Shown here: positions 6,753-9,424 of the stretch, in pieces | How positions within the stretch are numbered: position 1 is the first letter of the stretch | How the letters are laid out: each line of letters begins with the position of its first letter | Assembly: GCA_022865845.1 (NCBI GenBank) | Contig: JALHUC010000446.1 | Location: 1 to 9,424, forward strand | Length of the DNA stretch: 9,424 nucleotides | Source: a bacterium | Lineage (GTDB): Bacteria; BMS3Abin14 | Direction: 5' to 3' | Position numbers and translations under genes: made by a program | Notes under the pieces: model-generated | Databases searched by the model: none | What the model was told of the DNA's origin: nothing | Seen by the model: only the letters and a program-made list of their open reading frames with translations

Positions 6753-7034
6753 CTACTTCTTGCCTCGCCTGTCGGCCTTGGATGCGTGGCCCCTGTATGT
6801 CCGCGTAGGAGAAAACTCCCCAAGTCTTTGGCCGACCATATTCTCGGTTACGAAGACCGGTATGAATTTATTCCCGTTGTGGACAGCGAAGGTGTAGCCC
6901 ACCATCTCGGGGATGATCATGGACCTTCTGGACCATGTTTTGACAACCTTTTTATCACCGCTCTCCTCCATGGTCTGCACCTTCCTTAAAAGGTGATCGT
7001 CCACAAAGGGGCCTTTTTTAATGGACCTGGCCAA
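6753..7034 (-). CDS. rpsS: 30S ribosomal protein S19
   Basis: S19 lies in the 30S head, contacts S13, and its tail approaches the A and P site tRNAs. The 93-aa product starts (M)[18 protein letters not shown] and contains the family signature region [36 protein letters not shown] (about residues 33-68), then [22 protein letters not shown]. The start codon is TTG (7032-7034), placed exactly where the conserved ARSIKKGPF begins. GGGAGG at 7041-7046 is 6 nt upstream. It follows rplB by 15 nt. Apart from the start codon it is a standard S19. Confidence 0.97.
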   Translation of the reverse strand: MARSIKKGPFVDDHLLRKVQTMEESGDKKVVKTWSRRSMIIPEMVGYTFAVHNGNKFIPVFVTENMVGQRLGEFSPTRTYRGHASKADRRGKK

Positions 7035-7040
7035 CGCTAT

Positions 7041-7046
7041 CCTCCC
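7041..7046 (-). promoter_or_regulatory. Shine-Dalgarno for the TTG start of rpsS
   Basis: GGGAGG lies 6 nt upstream of TTG at 7032-7034, in the short gap after the rplB stop. It supports the non-ATG start of S19. Confidence 0.8.
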
Positions 7047-7049
7047 GGT

Positions 7050-7874
7050 TTAGGACCGCTTTTTCACTATATAGCGATCAGAATTTTTGTTTTTCTTTCT
7101 CGTCTTAAACCCCTTGGTGGGCTGTCCCCATGGAGTGCAGGGGTGACGCCCGCCAGAGCTTTTACCCTCACCACCGCCCATGGGGTGATCTACGGGGTTC
7201 ATTGCTACGCCTCTGACGTTAGGCCTTTTACCGAGCCACCTGTTCCGGCCGGCTTTACCGATGGAAATGATCTCGTGCTGCGTGTTACTGAGCTGTCCCA
7301 CCGTAGCCATACACTCCAGACGCACCATCCTGATCTCGCCTGAGGGAAGCCTGAGGGTCGCATAATTTCCTTCCTTGGCCATGAGCTGGGCGAAGTTTCC
7401 AGCGCTCCGCACCATCTGCCCGCCCTTGCCCTCCTTGAGCTCCACATTATGTACGTGGGTTCCAAGAGGAACGTTCCGAAGCTTCATCGCGTTTCCGGGC
7501 CTGATATCGGTCTTTTCGTCGCTGACTATCTCATCCCCTACCTTAAGATGGAGAGGAGCGAGGATATACCTTTTCTCACCGTCCACATATGCTAAAAGAG
7601 CAATATACGCGCTGCGGTTGGGATCATACTCAATAGTCTTCACCTTCGCGGGTATCCCGAACTTGTTCCGTTTGAAATCAATGATCCGGTATCGCCGCTT
7701 GTGACCACCGCCGCGCTGCCAGGCCGTGACTCTTCCGGTGTTGTTCCTTCCGCCGGTCTTCTTGAGAGGTGTGAGAAGGCTCTTTTCCGGTTTGTCTGTC
7801 GTGACTTCGGCGAAGTCATTGACCGTCATGAACCGTCGGCCCGGTGATGTCGGTTTCAGAGTCCTGATTGCCAT
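7050..7874 (-). CDS. rplB: 50S ribosomal protein L2
   Basis: L2 is one of the most conserved ribosomal proteins, needed for subunit association, tRNA binding and peptidyl-transferase activity. The 274-aa product is full length. It opens with [18 protein letters not shown] and has the [20 protein letters not shown] segment (about residues 41-60), an RNA-binding OB-like domain with GDEIVSDE, an SH3-like domain with [22 protein letters not shown], and the catalytic-centre loop [12 protein letters not shown] with His230, equivalent to the functionally important His229 of E. coli. It ends [11 protein letters not shown]. The start is ATG with AAGGAG 8 nt upstream. It lies 17 nt after rplW and shows no anomaly. 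Confidence 0.99.
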   Translation of the reverse strand: MAIRTLKPTSPGRRFMTVNDFAEVTTDKPEKSLLTPLKKTGGRNNTGRVTAWQRGGGHKRRYRIIDFKRNKFGIPAKVKTIEYDPNRSAYIALLAYVDGEKRYILAPLHLKVGDEIVSDEKTDIRPGNAMKLRNVPLGTHVHNVELKEGKGGQMVRSAGNFAQLMAKEGNYATLRLPSGEIRMVRLECMATVGQLSNTQHEIISIGKAGRNRWLGKRPNVRGVAMNPVDHPMGGGEGKSSGGRHPCTPWGQPTKGFKTRKKNKNSDRYIVKKRS

Positions 7875-7891
7875 TCTAAACGCTCCTTACC

Positions 7892-8182
7892 TTACACTCC
7901 CTCAAAGAATTCAATGGTGCTTCCTTCTTTGAGAGTGACGATGGCCTTTTTCCAGTCACGGCGTCGGCCCACTTTACGGCCAAGCCTCTTAAGCTTACCG
8001 CGAACATTAAGAACGTTGACCGACTTGACCGAGACCTGGAAAGCCTCTTCCACAGCCTTCTTGATCTCTATTTTGTTGGCGTCAGGGGCCACTTCGAATA
8101 CAACCCTGTTATGGTCTTCTTTCAGTGTTGCGTTCTTTTCAGTCAAAAGAGGCCTGATGATCACTTTGCTGTAAGGTCTCAT
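7892..8182 (-). CDS. rplW: 50S ribosomal protein L23
   Basis: L23 sits at the peptide tunnel exit and is the main docking protein for trigger factor and SRP. The 96-aa product has the usual start [45 protein letters not shown] (about residues 4-48, the TEK and IxIKxAVE motifs) and the basic extended loop [34 protein letters not shown]. The ATG overlaps the rplD stop as ATGA (8179-8182), so its translation is probably coupled to L4. Length and motifs are normal. Confidence 0.98.
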   Translation of the reverse strand: MRPYSKVIIRPLLTEKNATLKEDHNRVVFEVAPDANKIEIKKAVEEAFQVSVKSVNVLNVRGKLKRLGRKVGRRRDWKKAIVTLKEGSTIEFFEGV

Positions 8183-8799
8183 TTGGACATCGCTCCTTCC
8201 AGCGCCTCAAGTGCCTTCCGGGTAACAATGAGAGTTTCGAAAGCCAGCACATCGTAAGTGTTGACCCTGTCAGGTGTAACGATCTTCACCCACCTAAGGT
8301 TGCCAGATGCCCTGTCAAGCTCCTCGGAAAGACTATCGACGACAATGACAGCGCTAATAATGTCAAATCGATCCATCGCTGCAACCAGCTCCCTGGTTTT
8401 AGGCGCCTCGAGCACAAGATCCTCAACGATCAGGAGGCTTTCCGATGCTGCTTTGTGGGCCAGCACGTTCTGCAGAGCTTTCCTGGACATCTTTTTGTTG
8501 ATTGACTTTGAGTAATCTCGTGGATGAGGACCGAAGACTACTCCGCCGCCCTTCATATTGGGAGCACGAATTGTCCCCTGGCGGGCGCGTCCGGTTCCCT
8601 TCTGCCGGAAAGGCTTGGCTCCACCGCCTCTGACATCGGACCGGCCCTTGGACGAGTGAGTACCTCTTCTCGCACCGGCCCTGGCCGTGACGACAGCTTG
8701 ATGGATAAGGGAAGAGTTCCCTCCCTCATTCCACCATGCAGCAAGGTCAACCTTGCCCACAACTTCATTTTTTGTATTGAGAACGTCCATCTGAGGCAT
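8179..8799 (-). CDS. rplD: 50S ribosomal protein L4
   Basis: L4 binds domain I of 23S rRNA early in assembly and its extended loop narrows the peptide tunnel opposite L22. In E. coli it also represses the S10 operon through the mRNA leader. The 206-aa product starts [19 protein letters not shown]. It has the long tunnel loop ([41 protein letters not shown], about residues 57-97), then [15 protein letters not shown] and a Rossmann-like C-terminal half with [15 protein letters not shown]. Two ATGs are possible (8797-8799 and 8788-8790); the first matches the family's MPxxDVLN start and has GGGGGG 8 nt upstream. It lies only 14 nt after rpsJ, the place where rplC is expected and missing. Confidence 0.98.
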   Translation of the reverse strand: MPQMDVLNTKNEVVGKVDLAAWWNEGGNSSLIHQAVVTARAGARRGTHSSKGRSDVRGGGAKPFRQKGTGRARQGTIRAPNMKGGGVVFGPHPRDYSKSINKKMSRKALQNVLAHKAASESLLIVEDLVLEAPKTRELVAAMDRFDIISAVIVVDSLSEELDRASGNLRWVKIVTPDRVNTYDVLAFETLIVTRKALEALEGAMSK

Positions 8800-8813
8800 G
8801 TCCTTTACCCCCC
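8800..8813 (-). other. rpsJ-rplD junction: rplC (L3) missing
   Basis: Only 14 nt, GGGGGGTAAAGGAC on the transcript strand, separate the S10 TAA from the L4 ATG. In the usual bacterial S10 operon an L3 gene of roughly 600-650 nt lies here. No L3 fragment remains: both flanking genes are complete, and no other frame in the neighbourhood reads as L3. The junction still works as a ribosome-binding region, with a six-G run and AAAGGA ahead of the two candidate ATGs. Confidence 0.9.
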
Positions 8814-9125
8814 TTACGAGAGTTTGATCTCCACGTCCACGCCTGCGGAAAGATCCAGTTTCATAAGGGCATCGACTGTCTGGGGAGTGGGTTCAACAAT
8901 ATCCAGCATGCGTTTGTGAATGCGGATTTCAAACTGCTCCCTGGACTTTTTGTCTATGTGCGGTCCTTTAAGGACCGTGTAAATACTCCGCCTTGTCGGT
9001 AGAGGGATGGGACCGCAGACCCTGGCGCCTGTGCGCCTGGCGGTCTCTACAATCTCGGCGACCGAAGTATCCAGGATCCTGTAGTCATACGCCTTGAGCT
9101 TAATTCTGATTTTCTGCTGATCCAT
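8814..9125 (-). CDS. rpsJ: 30S ribosomal protein S10 (NusE)
   Basis: S10 is a 30S head protein that also acts as NusE, joining NusB and NusG in transcription antitermination. The 103-aa product reads [19 protein letters not shown], then the loop segment [35 protein letters not shown] (about residues 39-73) and the end [12 protein letters not shown], all standard. ATG at 9123-9125 gives the usual N-terminus. A GTG one codon upstream (9126-9128) has better spacing from GGAGG (9 against 12 nt), so the start is uncertain by one residue. The 59 nt back to tuf show no clear promoter, terminator or long S10-type leader, so the gene is probably read through from the str operon. Confidence 0.97.
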   Translation of the reverse strand: MDQQKIRIKLKAYDYRILDTSVAEIVETARRTGARVCGPIPLPTRRSIYTVLKGPHIDKKSREQFEIRIHKRMLDIVEPTPQTVDALMKLDLSAGVDVEIKLS

Positions 9126-9184
9126 CACCTTGCCGTTCCTCCATTATCCGGACGGGATTACTTGTATTGTTCGGTGCCTCGGCT

Positions 9185-9424
<240 letters not shown>

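Overview
The window is one uninterrupted stretch of the bacterial str-S10-spc ribosomal protein supercluster, read entirely from the minus strand. In transcription order (high to low coordinates) it holds the 3' end of tuf, then rpsJ, rplD, rplW, rplB, rpsS, rplV, rpsC, rplP, rpmC, rpsQ, rplN, rplX, rplE, rpsN, rpsH, rplF, rplR, rpsE, rpmD, rplO and the 5' part of secY. All 20 complete genes and both partial ones are recognisable from protein sequence. Genes are packed tightly: gaps run from 0 to 64 nt, several junctions overlap by 1-4 nt, and many Shine-Dalgarno sequences lie on the preceding stop codon. I see no tRNA, mobile element, CRISPR array, convincing promoter or intrinsic terminator, and no stretch over 300 bases lacks a gene.

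The organism is a bacterium. The tuf-rpsJ linkage, the zinc-type S14 (four cysteines, 61 aa), the presence of L30, moderate-to-high GC and the general look of the proteins suggest a deltaproteobacterial (Desulfobacterota-like) or related Gram-negative lineage. This placement is inference from gene order and protein character, not from a search.

Layout: 9185-9424 is the EF-Tu C-terminus. 5044-9128 is the S10 block (S10, L4, L23, L2, S19, L22, S3, L16, L29, S17). 1-4745 is the spc block (L14, L24, L5, S14, S8, L6, L18, S5, L30, L15, SecY). The products build both ribosomal subunits, deliver aminoacyl-tRNA (EF-Tu) and form the membrane channel for nascent proteins (SecY).

The main oddity is a missing gene. 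rplC (ribosomal protein L3), which normally lies between rpsJ and rplD, is absent: the S10 stop and the L4 start are only 14 nt apart. Either rplC has moved elsewhere, or about 0.6 kb has been lost here, in the genome or in the assembly. A second trait is frequent non-ATG initiation: rpsS, rpsC and secY start with TTG and rplR with GTG, each behind a good Shine-Dalgarno. Everything else is conventional; I did not find a previously undescribed system here.
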